From NCBI GenBank assembly GCA_021798395.1, contig JAJZHS010000067.1, positions 1 to 9,932 of the forward strand: DNA of 9,932 nucleotides. Direction: 5' to 3'. The translations under genes were made by a program, and so were the position numbers. Positions 1 through 8,201 of the stretch are shown in pieces. This DNA comes from Pseudomonadota bacterium. GTDB lineage: Bacteria > Pseudomonadota > Gammaproteobacteria > Burkholderiales > Burkholderiaceae_C. The notes below the pieces were generated by a model. That model searched no databases and was not told the origin of the DNA. It saw only the letters and a program-made list of their open reading frames with translations. Every line of letters begins with the position of its first letter. Position 1 is the first letter of the stretch.

Positions 1-213
1 TTCGAGTACGGCAGCCGCGTGGGCTTCTGGCGCGTCCTGCGCCTCTTCAAGGAGCGCGGGCTGCCCCTCACCGTGTTCGGCTGCGCGCTGGCTCTGGAGC
101 GCAACCCGGCGGTGGCTGCCGCCATCGGGGAGCAAGCGCCGTGCCAGACGCCGCGCGCCGCGCGCCCTGCGGCGGCGCGGCGTGCCCCGCCGCGCGACGG
201 GCGGAATCGGTGA
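1..213 (+). pseudogene. puuE: truncated PuuE-type polysaccharide deacetylase fragment (5' end outside window)
   Basis: The reading frame is open from base 1, so the gene begins upstream of the window. The first 43 or so residues match the PuuE group (putative urate catabolism or allantoinase-like deacetylases) around the segment that starts FEYGSRVGFWRVLRLF and continues through LPLTVFG and ALERNP. In intact family members of about 300 residues the next part is an E-I-A-C/S-H-G type segment carrying a metal-binding His. Here, after about base 131, the frame instead runs into 27 residues rich in Ala, Arg and Pro and stops at 211-213. The histidine motif and the remaining two-thirds of the domain are missing, so a working enzyme is unlikely. 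A GC-rich stem (158-166 with 171-180, one bulge) lies in the tail. Recognition of the family rests on memory of its conserved N-terminal part; no catalytic residue is visible. A decayed or deletion-truncated gene is the simplest reading. Confidence 0.6.
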
Positions 214-345
214 CAAACCACGCCGCACGGAGGCGGAATTCCGCACAAAGTGAGCCCTTTGCTCCCGACGCCGTGCGTCGCCCAGGGTCCTTCGAAGTCA
301 TCGCCGAGGGAAAACACGCAAGGGTAAACACCGAGTATCGGGCCA

Positions 346-373
346 TTTATTTCATTCAACGGTGAATTAAGAT
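346..373 (+). promoter_or_regulatory. possible sigma70-like promoter for the operon
   Basis: A -10-like hexamer TAAGAT (368-373, 4 of 6 consensus matches) lies in the AT-rich part of the leader, with a poor -35 candidate TTTATT (346-351) 16 bases upstream. It is placed about 70 bases before the first operon gene and overlaps an inverted repeat. The -35 match is weak, so the exact position is uncertain; the local drop in GC is the better argument. Confidence 0.25.
354..367. promoter_or_regulatory. candidate operator, imperfect palindrome
   Basis: The 14-base sequence attcaacggtgaat is an inverted repeat with six of seven positions paired (ATTCA and TGAAT arms). It sits directly before the putative -10 element. 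Size and position fit an operator for a TetR-family repressor such as the one encoded at 7503-8201, but no matching copy was found before that gene, so the link is only a suggestion. Confidence 0.25.
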
Positions 374-431
374 TTGCCGCTCGAGCCGCACGGCATTTCG
401 CCGCGGCCTGTCGGCGGTGCGGTTGCGCATC

Positions 432-437
432 GGGAGG
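432..437 (+). promoter_or_regulatory. ribosome binding site choosing the ATG at 444
   Basis: GGGAGG at 432-437 lies 6 bases before the ATG at 444. It would overlap or touch the alternative in-frame starts at 417 (GTG) and 438 (ATG), which therefore lack a usable site. The 444 start also matches the N-terminus expected of PhaB-type reductases. Confidence 0.7.
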
Positions 438-443
438 ATGGGA

Positions 444-1181
444 ATGAAGCGCATTGCATTGGTCACCGGCGCCCTCGGCGGCATCGGCACCGCGATTTGC
501 CAGGCACTCGCCGGCGACGGCATGACCGTGGTCGCGAACTGCCTGCCCGGAGACCCGGGCAAGGACGCCTGGCTCGCTGCGCAACGCGCGGTCGGCCACG
601 ACTTCGGCATCGTCGAGGGCGACGTCGCGGACGACGCCTCGGCGGGCGCGATGGCATCCGCGGTCACGGCGCGCTACGGCGCGGTGGACGTGCTGGTCAA
701 CAACGCCGGCATCACCCGCGACCGTTCGCTGGCGCGCATGGATCCCGATGCCTGGCACGCCGTCATCGCGACGAATCTGGGCAGCCTGTACAACGTGACC
801 CGCCACCTGGTCCCGGCGATGGCCGATCGGGGCTGGGGGCGCATCGTCAACATCGCCTCGGTCAACGGCGTGCGCGGCCAGGCCGGGCAGACGAACTATG
901 CGGCGGCCAAGGCCGGCTGCCTGGGCTTCACGAAGTCCCTGGCGCAGGAAGTCGCGCCCAGGGGCGTGACGGTCAACGCCGTGGCGCCCGGCTACATCGC
1001 CACCGCGATGACCGCGGCGATGCGCACCGACGTGCTGCAGACGCTGCTCGACGACGTGCCGGTGCGCCGCGCCGGACGCCCCGAGGACGTGGCCGCGGCG
1101 GTCGCCTTCCTGTGCTCGGCGGCCGCCGGGTACATCACCGGCAGCACGCTGCACGTCAACGGCGGCCTGCACATGGCCTGA
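444..1181 (+). CDS. phaB: PhaB-like acetoacetyl-CoA reductase (short-chain dehydrogenase/reductase)
   Basis: This 245-residue classical SDR resembles PhaB, which reduces acetoacetyl-CoA to (R)-3-hydroxybutanoyl-CoA with NADPH in the cytoplasm. Visible motifs are the cofactor loop TGALGGIG (residues 8-15), NNAG (86-89), catalytic Ser139, Tyr152 and Lys156, the segment WGRIVNIASVNG, and the typical C-terminal NGGLHM. The N-terminal stretch GGIGTAICQ and the overall length match PhaB of Cupriavidus closely, while the segment near YITGSTLHVNGG is also FabG-like. Relative to the remembered Cupriavidus sequence, acyl-pocket Phe148 is Ala147 here, Lys99 is Arg98, and the usual Asp after IAT is Ala188. 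It is the first gene of the operon, 15 bases before the acyl-CoA ligase, and no phaA or phaC is present. It may act on another 3-ketoacyl-CoA; a FabG-type role is the main alternative. SDR assignment is certain, PhaB assignment likely. Confidence 0.85.
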   Translation: MKRIALVTGALGGIGTAICQALAGDGMTVVANCLPGDPGKDAWLAAQRAVGHDFGIVEGDVADDASAGAMASAVTARYGAVDVLVNNAGITRDRSLARMDPDAWHAVIATNLGSLYNVTRHLVPAMADRGWGRIVNIASVNGVRGQAGQTNYAAAKAGCLGFTKSLAQEVAPRGVTVNAVAPGYIATAMTAAMRTDVLQTLLDDVPVRRAGRPEDVAAAVAFLCSAAAGYITGSTLHVNGGLHMA

Positions 1182-1196
1182 CGCGGAAAGTCGACG

Positions 1197-2800
<1,604 letters not shown>

Positions 2801-2816
<16 letters not shown>

Positions 2817-3571
2817 TTCTGCGGACCCACGGCCTGACCAAGCGGTTCGCCGGCTTCACGGCGGTCGACGGGGTCGACCTCGGTGTCGCCGTCGGTTCGA
2901 TCCATGCGCTCGTCGGCCCCAACGGCGCGGGCAAGACGACGTGCTTCAACCTGCTGACCAAATTCCTGCAGCCGAGCGGCGGGCGCATCGAGTTCGGCGG
3001 TCGCGACATCACCGGGCTCGGGCCGGCGGCGATCGCGCGCCTGGGTCTGGTGCGCTCGTTCCAGATCAGCGCGACGTTCGCGCACATGACGCTGCTCGAG
3101 AACATCCGCGTCGGACTGCAGCGCGCCGCCGGCCTGGCGCACCAGTTCTGGCTGTCGCGTCGGGCGCTGCGCCGGCTCGACGCCCAGGCCATGCATTACC
3201 TGGACCTCGTCGGCCTCGGCGCGCTGGCCGACGACCTCGCGGTGAACCTGCCGTACGGCCACAAGCGCGCGCTCGAACTGGCCACCACGCTGGCCATGGA
3301 ACCGCGCATGCTGCTGCTCGACGAGCCGACCCAGGGCATGGGACACGAGGAAGTGCACCACGTCGCGGAACTGATCCGCCGGGCCGCCGCCGGGCGCACC
3401 GTCCTGATGGTCGAGCACAACATGTCGGTGATCGCCAGCATCTGCGATCGCGTGACCGTGATGCAGCGCGGCCGCATCCTCGCCCACGGCGGCTACGCCG
3501 AGGTGGCGTCCGATCCGGCGGTGATCGCCGCGTACATGGGCGAAGCCGACGACGAAGGCGGCGCGCAATGA
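2801..3571 (+). CDS. livG: branched-chain-type ABC transporter ATP-binding protein, LivG-like
   Basis: This 256-residue ATPase is one of two nucleotide-binding subunits of a Liv (HAAT-family) importer and would sit on the cytoplasmic face of the LivH/LivM permeases. It has Walker A GPNGAGKT (39-46), the Q-loop region VRSFQIS, an ABC signature in the variant form LPYGHKRA (150-157), Walker B MLLLDEPT (170-177, catalytic Glu175) and the H-loop His206 in VEHNM. The signature differs from LSGGQ, but a L-x-Y-G form is normal for LivG. The start at 2801 lies inside the end of the ligase gene, with AGGA at 2788-2791. The C-terminal region (ILAHGGYAEVASDPAVIAAYMGE) is typical of LivG. The stop overlaps the next start as ATGA. 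The solute is unknown; LivG-type proteins serve amino acids, amides, urea and aromatic or other carboxylic acids. Confidence 0.93.
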
Positions 3572-4272
3572 GCGCGCTGCAGATCCGCCAGCTGCATGCC
3601 TGGTACGGCGAATCGCACGTGCTGCACGGAGTCGACCTGCACGTGGCGCGCGGCGAGACCGTCTGCCTGCTCGGGCGCAACGGCGCCGGACGCAGCTCGA
3701 CGCTGCGCGCCATCATGGGCCTGACCGGAAGACGCACCGGCGAGATTCGCGTCTTCGGACGCGATCTGGCGGGCGTCGCGCCACACCGCGTTGCCGCGCA
3801 CGGCGTCGGCTATTGCCCCGAGGAGCGGGGCATCTTCGCCAGTCTGTCGACGCGAGAGAACCTGCTGCTGCCGCCGCGACAGCGCACCGGCTTCGATGGC
3901 ATGACGCTCGACGAGGTCGACGCGCTGTTCCCGAACCTGCGCGAGCGCGCGCACAGCCCGGGGTCGCGGCTGTCGGGCGGCGAGCAGCAGATGCTGGCCC
4001 TTGCGCGCATCCTGCGGACGGGCGCCGGACTGCTGCTGCTCGACGAAATCTCCGAGGGTCTGGCGCCGGTCATCGTGCGCGCGCTCGGACGCGCCATCGC
4101 CCGCCTGCGCGACCGCGGCTACTCGGTGCTGCTGGTCGAGCAGAACTTCCATTTTTCCGCGCGACTCGCCGACCGCTTCTACGTCATGGAAAGCGGCCGC
4201 GTGATCGACGAACTCGCTCGTGCCGACCTCGCCGCCAGGCGCGAACAGCTCGAACGACTGCTGGGCGTCTGA
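3568..4272 (+). CDS. livF: branched-chain-type ABC transporter ATP-binding protein, LivF-like, with altered Walker A
   Basis: This 234-residue protein is the second ATPase of the importer. It shows the LivF features PEERGIF, signature LSGGEQQ (135-141), a Walker B with LLLLDE (155-160), EGLAP just after it, and LVEQN in place of the H-loop histidine, which is normal for LivF. Two departures stand out. Walker A reads GRNGAGRS (36-43), so the lysine that contacts the ATP phosphates is Arg42 (codon cgc, 3691-3693). Walker B continues DEIS instead of the usual DEPT. The rest is intact and full length, so this is not general decay. Arg at this place may lower ATP hydrolysis at one of the two composite sites, or may be a tolerated variant of a LivF subgroup. 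The start ATG overlaps the LivG stop by 4 bases, which implies coupled translation. Family assignment is firm; activity is uncertain. Confidence 0.92.
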   Translation: MSALQIRQLHAWYGESHVLHGVDLHVARGETVCLLGRNGAGRSSTLRAIMGLTGRRTGEIRVFGRDLAGVAPHRVAAHGVGYCPEERGIFASLSTRENLLLPPRQRTGFDGMTLDEVDALFPNLRERAHSPGSRLSGGEQQMLALARILRTGAGLLLLDEISEGLAPVIVRALGRAIARLRDRGYSVLLVEQNFHFSARLADRFYVMESGRVIDELARADLAARREQLERLLGV

Positions 4273-4313
4273 CCGGCGCCCATTCCATCCGCTGCACTCA
4301 GAAGGAGACAGGA

Positions 4314-5510
4314 ATGACCAAGCATTGGCACATCGCTGCGCTGGCCATCGGCACCGCGCTGGCCGCGAGCGCCCACGCCGCCGCTGCACCGATCAAGGTC
4401 GGTTTCATCACCGACATGTCAGGCGTGTATTCGGCGCTCGACGGCCCCGGTGGCGTGACCGCGATCAAGATGGCGATCCACGACTTCGGCGGCAAGGTCC
4501 TCGGCCGCCGCGTCGAACTGCTGACCTTCGACCATCAGAACAAGGCCGACCTCGCCGCCGCCCGCGCCAAGGAATACTTCGCCGAGGACGGCGTGGACAT
4601 GTTGATCGCCGGAACCAACTCGGCGACCGCGCTGGCCGAGTTGCCGATCGCGGCACACTACCGCAAACCGCTGTTCGTGCTCGGCGCCGGCGATTCGAGC
4701 ATCGTCGGCACGCGCTGCACCCGCTACGCGATCCAGTACGCCTACAACACCACCGCGCTGGCGCGCGGCACGGCGTCGGCGCTGTTCAAGCAAGGCGGCA
4801 AGACCTGGTACTTCCTGACCGCCGACTACGCGTTCGGAAAATCCCTGCAAAGCGACGCGGCCAAGGTCGTCGCGGCCGACGGCGGCAAGGTTCTCGGTCA
4901 GTCGCTGGTGCCGCTGAATGCGTCGGACTTTTCCTCGTACCTGCTGCAGGCGCAGGCGTCGAAGGCCGAGGTCCTCGGTTTGGCCAACGCCGGCGGCGAC
5001 GCCGAGAACGCGATCAAGCAGGCGCGCCAGTTCGGCGTCAACCGCAGCATGAAGATCGCCGGCCTGCTGCTGACGATCGACGACGTGCACGCTGTCGGCC
5101 TGCAGGCGGCGCAGGGCCTGATGTTCACGACTCCGTGGGTGTGGACGCGTACGCCGCAGGCGCGCGCCTTCGCCGAGCGCTTCTACAAGGCCCGCGGGGT
5201 GATGCCCAGCTTCCTGCAGGCGGCGGACTATTCGGCCATGCTGTCGTACCTGAAGGCCGTCAAGGCGGCGGGCACGACCGACGGCACCGCGGTGATGGCC
5301 GCCATGCACCACATGACGGTCAACGACATGTTCATGCACGGCGGGCACATGCGCCCCGACGGATTGATGGTGCACAACATGTACCTCGTGCAGGTCAAGA
5401 CCCCGGCCGAGTCGAAACAGCCCTGGGACTACGAGCGCGTGGTCGCGACGATTCCCGGCGACGAGGCCTTCGGCCCGGCCTCGACCTACGACTGCCCGCT
5501 GGACAAATGA
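4314..5510 (+). CDS. periplasmic substrate-binding protein of the Liv-type ABC transporter
   Basis: This 398-residue protein would capture the solute in the periplasm and hand it to LivH/LivM. Residues 1-22 form a signal peptide: short basic start, hydrophobic core, and AHA before the likely cleavage site at 22/23. The mature protein opens with IKVGFITDMSGVYS, characteristic of the type I periplasmic-binding fold (LivJ/LivK family, Peripla_BP_6). Further family marks are FDHQNKAD, a GTNSATAL ligand-site loop, FFLTADYAFG-like FLTADYAFG, SDFSSYLLQAQASKA, and near the end KTPAESKQPWDYE with a terminal Cys pairing candidate in YDCPLDK. This subgroup is widespread in proteobacteria next to acyl-CoA and aromatic-acid genes; its ligands are mostly unknown, so livK is not assigned. 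A strong site AAGGAGA (4302-4308) precedes the start, consistent with high expression. It lies 41 bases after LivF and 61 bases before LivH. Confidence 0.92.
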   Translation: MTKHWHIAALAIGTALAASAHAAAAPIKVGFITDMSGVYSALDGPGGVTAIKMAIHDFGGKVLGRRVELLTFDHQNKADLAAARAKEYFAEDGVDMLIAGTNSATALAELPIAAHYRKPLFVLGAGDSSIVGTRCTRYAIQYAYNTTALARGTASALFKQGGKTWYFLTADYAFGKSLQSDAAKVVAADGGKVLGQSLVPLNASDFSSYLLQAQASKAEVLGLANAGGDAENAIKQARQFGVNRSMKIAGLLLTIDDVHAVGLQAAQGLMFTTPWVWTRTPQARAFAERFYKARGVMPSFLQAADYSAMLSYLKAVKAAGTTDGTAVMAAMHHMTVNDMFMHGGHMRPDGLMVHNMYLVQVKTPAESKQPWDYERVVATIPGDEAFGPASTYDCPLDK

Positions 5511-5520
5511 TGCGGGCGCA

Positions 5521-5546
5521 CGCGGCGGCCGCGCCCGGCCGCCGCG
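5521..5546 (+). terminator. strong GC hairpin after the substrate-binding protein gene (possible attenuator or mRNA stabiliser)
   Basis: Arms cgcggcggcc (5521-5530) and ggccgccgcg (5537-5546) form a perfect 10-bp, all G/C stem with a 6-base loop. It begins 10 bases after the stop codon of the binding-protein gene. No run of T follows, so it is not a standard intrinsic terminator; partial termination or protection of upstream mRNA from 3' exonucleases are the likely roles. Confidence 0.5.
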
Positions 5547-5560
5547 GCGTGTCGCCACGC
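5547..5560 (+). promoter_or_regulatory. second hairpin directly abutting the livH ribosome binding site
   Basis: Arms gcgtg (5547-5551) and cacgc (5556-5560) enclose a tcgc loop. The stem starts at the base after the 10-bp hairpin ends and finishes at the base before GGAGAAGG. The two stems could stack on each other and hold the ribosome binding site next to structure, lowering permease translation relative to the binding protein. Confidence 0.4.
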
Positions 5561-5568
5561 GGAGAAGG
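5561..5568 (+). promoter_or_regulatory. ribosome binding site supporting a TTG start
   Basis: GGAGAAGG precedes the TTG at 5572, with GGAG placed 7 bases upstream. There is no in-frame ATG or GTG nearby that keeps the first membrane segment; the next in-frame ATG is near residue 28, inside that segment. This fixes TTG as the best start. Confidence 0.65.
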
Positions 5569-5571
5569 CTC

Positions 5572-6459
5572 TTGACTGCACTTTTCGGATTTCCGCTGCC
5601 GCTGCTGCTCGGACAGCTCACGCTGGGGCTGGTCAGCGGCACGTTCTATGCCATGCTCGCGCTGGGCCTGGCGGTGATCTTCGGACTGATGGACGTGATC
5701 AATTTCGCGCATGGCGCCTTCTTCATGATGGGGGCCATGTTCGTCTGGATGGGAAGCACGTACCTGCATCTTGGCTACTGGACCATGCTGCTGCTCGCCC
5801 CGGCGCTGGTCGCCGTCATCGGCGCGCTGTTCCAGCTGCTGCTGCTGCGGCGTCTGCGCGGCATGGATCCGATGTACGGGCTGCTGCTGACCTTCGGCGC
5901 GGCGCTGCTGCTCCAGGGCCTGTTCCGCGCCTTGTTCGGCGTCGCCGGCGAGCCCTGCAACGCCCCGCGGCAGTTGGCCGGAACGCTCGACCTGCACTTC
6001 ATGTTCCTGCCCGCGTACGACGCGTTCGCGGTCGGCGCCAGCATCGTCGCGTGCGCGCTGACCTGGGGCCTGATCGAGCGCACGCGCATCGGCGCCATGC
6101 TGCGCGCCGGCACCGAGCACCCGGCGCTGGCGCAGGCCTTCGGCATCAACGTGCCGGTGCTGGCATGCCTGACCTTCGCGTTCGGCTCCGGGCTGGCCGC
6201 GCTGGCCGGCGTCCTGGCGGCGCCGATCGAACAGGTGTCGCCGCTGATGGGCTCCAACCTGATCGTGGTGGTGTTCGCCATCGTCGTCATCGGCGGCATG
6301 GGCTCGGTATCCGGCGCGATCGTCAGCGGCATCGCGCTCGGCCTGATCGAGGCCGTGGCCAAGGTGCTGTACGCGCCGATCTCGAGCACCATGGTGTTCC
6401 TGTTCATGGCCCTGGTGCTGACTCTGCGCCCGGCCGGTCTGTTCGGCAAGGAGAGATGA
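5572..6459 (+). CDS. livH: branched-chain-type ABC transporter permease, LivH-like (TTG start)
   Basis: This 295-residue inner-membrane protein is one of the two channel-forming subunits. It is highly hydrophobic with about eight predicted membrane segments. The N-terminal part carries GLVSGTFYAMLALGLAVIFG and INFAHG, hallmarks of LivH. The cytoplasmic coupling region ERTRIGAMLRAGTEHPALA and FGINV lies at about residues 169-193, and GGMGSVSGAI at about 241-250. The C-terminus LRPAGLFGKE is typical. Translation appears to begin at TTG (5572) behind GGAGAAGG; TTG starts usually reduce expression, which together with the preceding hairpins would keep permease levels below those of the binding protein. 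The stop TGA overlaps an ATG of the next gene as ATGA. Family and length fit well; the solute is unknown. Confidence 0.93.
   Translation: MTALFGFPLPLLLGQLTLGLVSGTFYAMLALGLAVIFGLMDVINFAHGAFFMMGAMFVWMGSTYLHLGYWTMLLLAPALVAVIGALFQLLLLRRLRGMDPMYGLLLTFGAALLLQGLFRALFGVAGEPCNAPRQLAGTLDLHFMFLPAYDAFAVGASIVACALTWGLIERTRIGAMLRAGTEHPALAQAFGINVPVLACLTFAFGSGLAALAGVLAAPIEQVSPLMGSNLIVVVFAIVVIGGMGSVSGAIVSGIALGLIEAVAKVLYAPISSTMVFLFMALVLTLRPAGLFGKER
6448..6455 (+). promoter_or_regulatory. ribosome binding site choosing between two livM starts
   Basis: AAGGAGAG lies at the end of livH. Its GGAG core (6450-6453) is 8 bases before the ATG at 6462 but only 2 before the ATG at 6456, so 6462 is the better-spaced start. 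Both are in the same frame and differ by two residues. Confidence 0.55.
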
Positions 6460-6461
6460 CC

Positions 6462-7430
6462 ATGCGCATCGCGCGTATCGTGGCCGCCGCCGCGGTGCTG
6501 GCCGCCGTCGCGGCGCCCTGGCTCGGCCTTTATCCGGTGCTGGGAATGCGGATCCTGTGCTTCGCACTGTTCGCGGCAGCGTTCAACCTGTTGGCCGGCT
6601 ACGGCGGACTCGTGTCGTTCGGCCACGCGGCGTTGTTCGGTGGCGCCGGCTACATCGCCGGGCTGGCGCTGACCGCATGGCATTGGCCGCTGCTCGCCGG
6701 ACTGGCGCTGGCGGTGTGCTTCGCGCTGGGCGTCGGGCTGGCGATGGGGATGCTGGCGATCCGGCGCCGCGGGATCTATTTCTCGATGATCACCTTGGCG
6801 CTGGCGCAGATCGCCTATTTCTACTTCCTCCAGGCCGGCTTCACAGGCGGCGAGGACGGCCTGCAACGCATTCCACGAGGCGCGCTGCTCGGCGTGTCGA
6901 TGCAATCCGACCGCGTGCTGTACGAAGTGATCCTGGTGATCGCCGCCTGCAGCTGGCTGGCGCTGCGCCGCATCGTCGACTCGCCGTTCGGCCACGTGTT
7001 GCACGCCATCCGCGACAACGAGGCCCGCGCAACCTCGCTCGGTTACGCGGTCAACCGCTACAAACTCGGCGTGTTCCTTCTGTCGGCCGCGTTCGCCGGC
7101 CTCGCCGGAGCCCTGAAAGCGGTCGTGATGGGGTTCGAAACGCTGACCGACGTGCACTGGAGCACCTCGGGGCTGGTCGTGCTGATGACCCTGCTCGGCG
7201 GCCTCGGAACCGATGCCGGACCACTCGTCGGCGCGGCGCTGGTCACGCTGCTGGAGGAAAAAATGGGCACGATCGCGACCTTTCTGGCCCATGTCACCGG
7301 CGTGGCGTGGTTCGCCCAGCTGGCCGATTCCACCGACATGGTGCTCGGCGCGATGTTCATCGTCTGCGTGCTCGCGTTCAGGCGCGGCATCGTCGGCGAA
7401 TGGCGGGCACGGTGGGCGCGGGCGCGCTGA
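6462..7430 (+). CDS. livM: branched-chain-type ABC transporter permease, LivM-like
   Basis: This 322-residue inner-membrane protein is the partner permease of LivH. It is largely hydrophobic, with an initial segment at about residues 4-22 and multiple later ones. The LivM hallmark NLLAGYGGLVSFGHAA starts at residue 42, followed by AIRRRGIYFSMITLALAQ, FTGGEDGL and the cytoplasmic AIRDNEARATSLGY (from residue 182). GLVVLMTLLGGLGTDAGPLVGA near residue 237 matches the second conserved loop. The start was set at 6462 because of ribosome binding site spacing; 6456 is the alternative, and would overlap the livH stop. It ends the transporter genes, 72 bases before the regulator gene. Length and motif order are normal. 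As with the other subunits, family identity is clear but the transported compound cannot be read from the sequence. Confidence 0.93.
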   Translation: MRIARIVAAAAVLAAVAAPWLGLYPVLGMRILCFALFAAAFNLLAGYGGLVSFGHAALFGGAGYIAGLALTAWHWPLLAGLALAVCFALGVGLAMGMLAIRRRGIYFSMITLALAQIAYFYFLQAGFTGGEDGLQRIPRGALLGVSMQSDRVLYEVILVIAACSWLALRRIVDSPFGHVLHAIRDNEARATSLGYAVNRYKLGVFLLSAAFAGLAGALKAVVMGFETLTDVHWSTSGLVVLMTLLGGLGTDAGPLVGAALVTLLEEKMGTIATFLAHVTGVAWFAQLADSTDMVLGAMFIVCVLAFRRGIVGEWRARWARAR

Positions 7431-7472
7431 CCGCGGGCACCTGCCGACCGCGGGGCGCCGCTTTGCCGGACA

Positions 7473-7504
7473 ATTCCATGTTGATCTCAAGGTCGGAATG
7501 GAAT
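7473..7504. promoter_or_regulatory. inverted repeat overlapping the tetR start codon (candidate autoregulatory site)
   Basis: Arms attcca (7473-7478) and tggaat (7499-7504) are perfect 6-base complements separated by 20 bases, and the right arm covers the first bases of the ATG at 7503. The surrounding 40 bases are less GC-rich than the genes on either side. The spacing is wide for a single TetR dimer, so this may be chance or a folded leader. Confidence 0.2.
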
Positions 7505-8201
7505 GGTCATGCGGCAGCAACCCCCCGTACGGAAAAGCGTCGGTCGCCCGAGGAAGGGCGGCCAGGAAAGGTCGGACAGTGCGTCCAGGATCCTGGACGA
7601 GGCCGAAGCGCTGTTCGCCGAGCACGGCTTTCACGGTGTCACGCTGCGCCAAATCGCCGCGCGCGCGAAAGTCGACGCGGCGCTTCTGCATTATTACTTC
7701 CAGCACAAAAAGGGGTTGTTCGACGCCGTCTGGGAGCGCCGTGCCGAAGTCCTCAACCGCGAGCGCCTCGATTCCATGGACCGCTACGCGGGCGCGCACG
7801 CGGGGCAGATGACGGTCGAAGGCGCGATCGAGGCTTTCCTCGGGCCGCTGATGGACCCGCAGCGACACCGCGACGCCGGCTGGCGCAACTACTTCACGCT
7901 CGCCGCGCTGGTGAGCAACTCGGCGGCCTGGGGCGGCGAGATGATGGGCCGCTTCTTCGACCCGGTGGTCAAGCGCCTGATCGAGTTGATCGCCACAGCG
8001 CTGCCCGATGCGCGCCGGGAGGATCTGTACTGGAGCTATCACATGCTCAGCGGCGCGCTGATGCTGACGCTGTCCGAAACCGGGCGCCTGGACACGCTGT
8101 CGGACGGCCTGTGCAGCAGCGCCGACATCGAATCGCTCGCACCGCGCATGGTGCGCTACGCCGCCGCCGGGTTCCGCGCGTTGTGCCAGCCAGCGCGCTG
8201 A
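7503..8201 (+). CDS. TetR-family transcriptional regulator
   Basis: This 232-residue regulator has an N-terminal TetR DNA-binding domain: a basic arm GRPRKGGQ, helix RILDEAEALFAEHGFHGV, and the helix-turn-helix at about residues 47-66 (TLRQIAARAKVDAALLHYYF), followed by KKGLFDAV. The C-terminal half is a ligand-binding domain with features (YWSYHMLSGALMLTLSETGRLD, then a GLC segment) seen in TetR proteins near fatty-acid and acyl-CoA genes, of the PsrA/CecR-like type. This suggests a fatty acid or acyl-CoA ligand, by inference only. It is co-directional and 72 bases after livM, so it may be co-transcribed or use its own promoter. It is likely to repress the operon that starts at 444. The start could be 7503 or 7509; neither has a strong ribosome binding site (GGA at 7495-7497). 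Confidence 0.88.
   Translation: MVMRQQPPVRKSVGRPRKGGQERSDSASRILDEAEALFAEHGFHGVTLRQIAARAKVDAALLHYYFQHKKGLFDAVWERRAEVLNRERLDSMDRYAGAHAGQMTVEGAIEAFLGPLMDPQRHRDAGWRNYFTLAALVSNSAAWGGEMMGRFFDPVVKRLIELIATALPDARREDLYWSYHMLSGALMLTLSETGRLDTLSDGLCSSADIESLAPRMVRYAAAGFRALCQPAR

Larger units (their letters stand above)
214..443 (+). other. intergenic region upstream of the operon
   Basis: This 230-base gap holds no convincing gene. Its first part is GC-rich and contains a perfect 12-base palindrome (gcggaattccgc, 233-244). The stretch at about 300-375 is clearly more AT-rich than anything in the following 7 kb, as expected of a promoter. It contains an inverted repeat at 354-367 and a -10-like hexamer just after it. 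Short reading frames that cross it on both strands show no family resemblance and no good ribosome binding site. Confidence 0.6.

Noticed and set aside
158..180. GC stem as terminator of the broken deacetylase gene
   Set aside because: The stem is bulged, lies inside the open frame, and has no T-run; in sequence this GC-rich such stems occur by chance.
233..244. Perfect palindrome gcggaattccgc as an operator
   Set aside because: It is perfect but far (200 bases) from the operon start, contains an EcoRI-like core that arises easily, and has no promoter element beside it. Kept only as a note in the intergenic entry.
4419..5642. 407-residue open frame on the - strand
   Set aside because: It mirrors the substrate-binding protein gene and is Arg/Val/His-rich with no domain; codon phase explains it.
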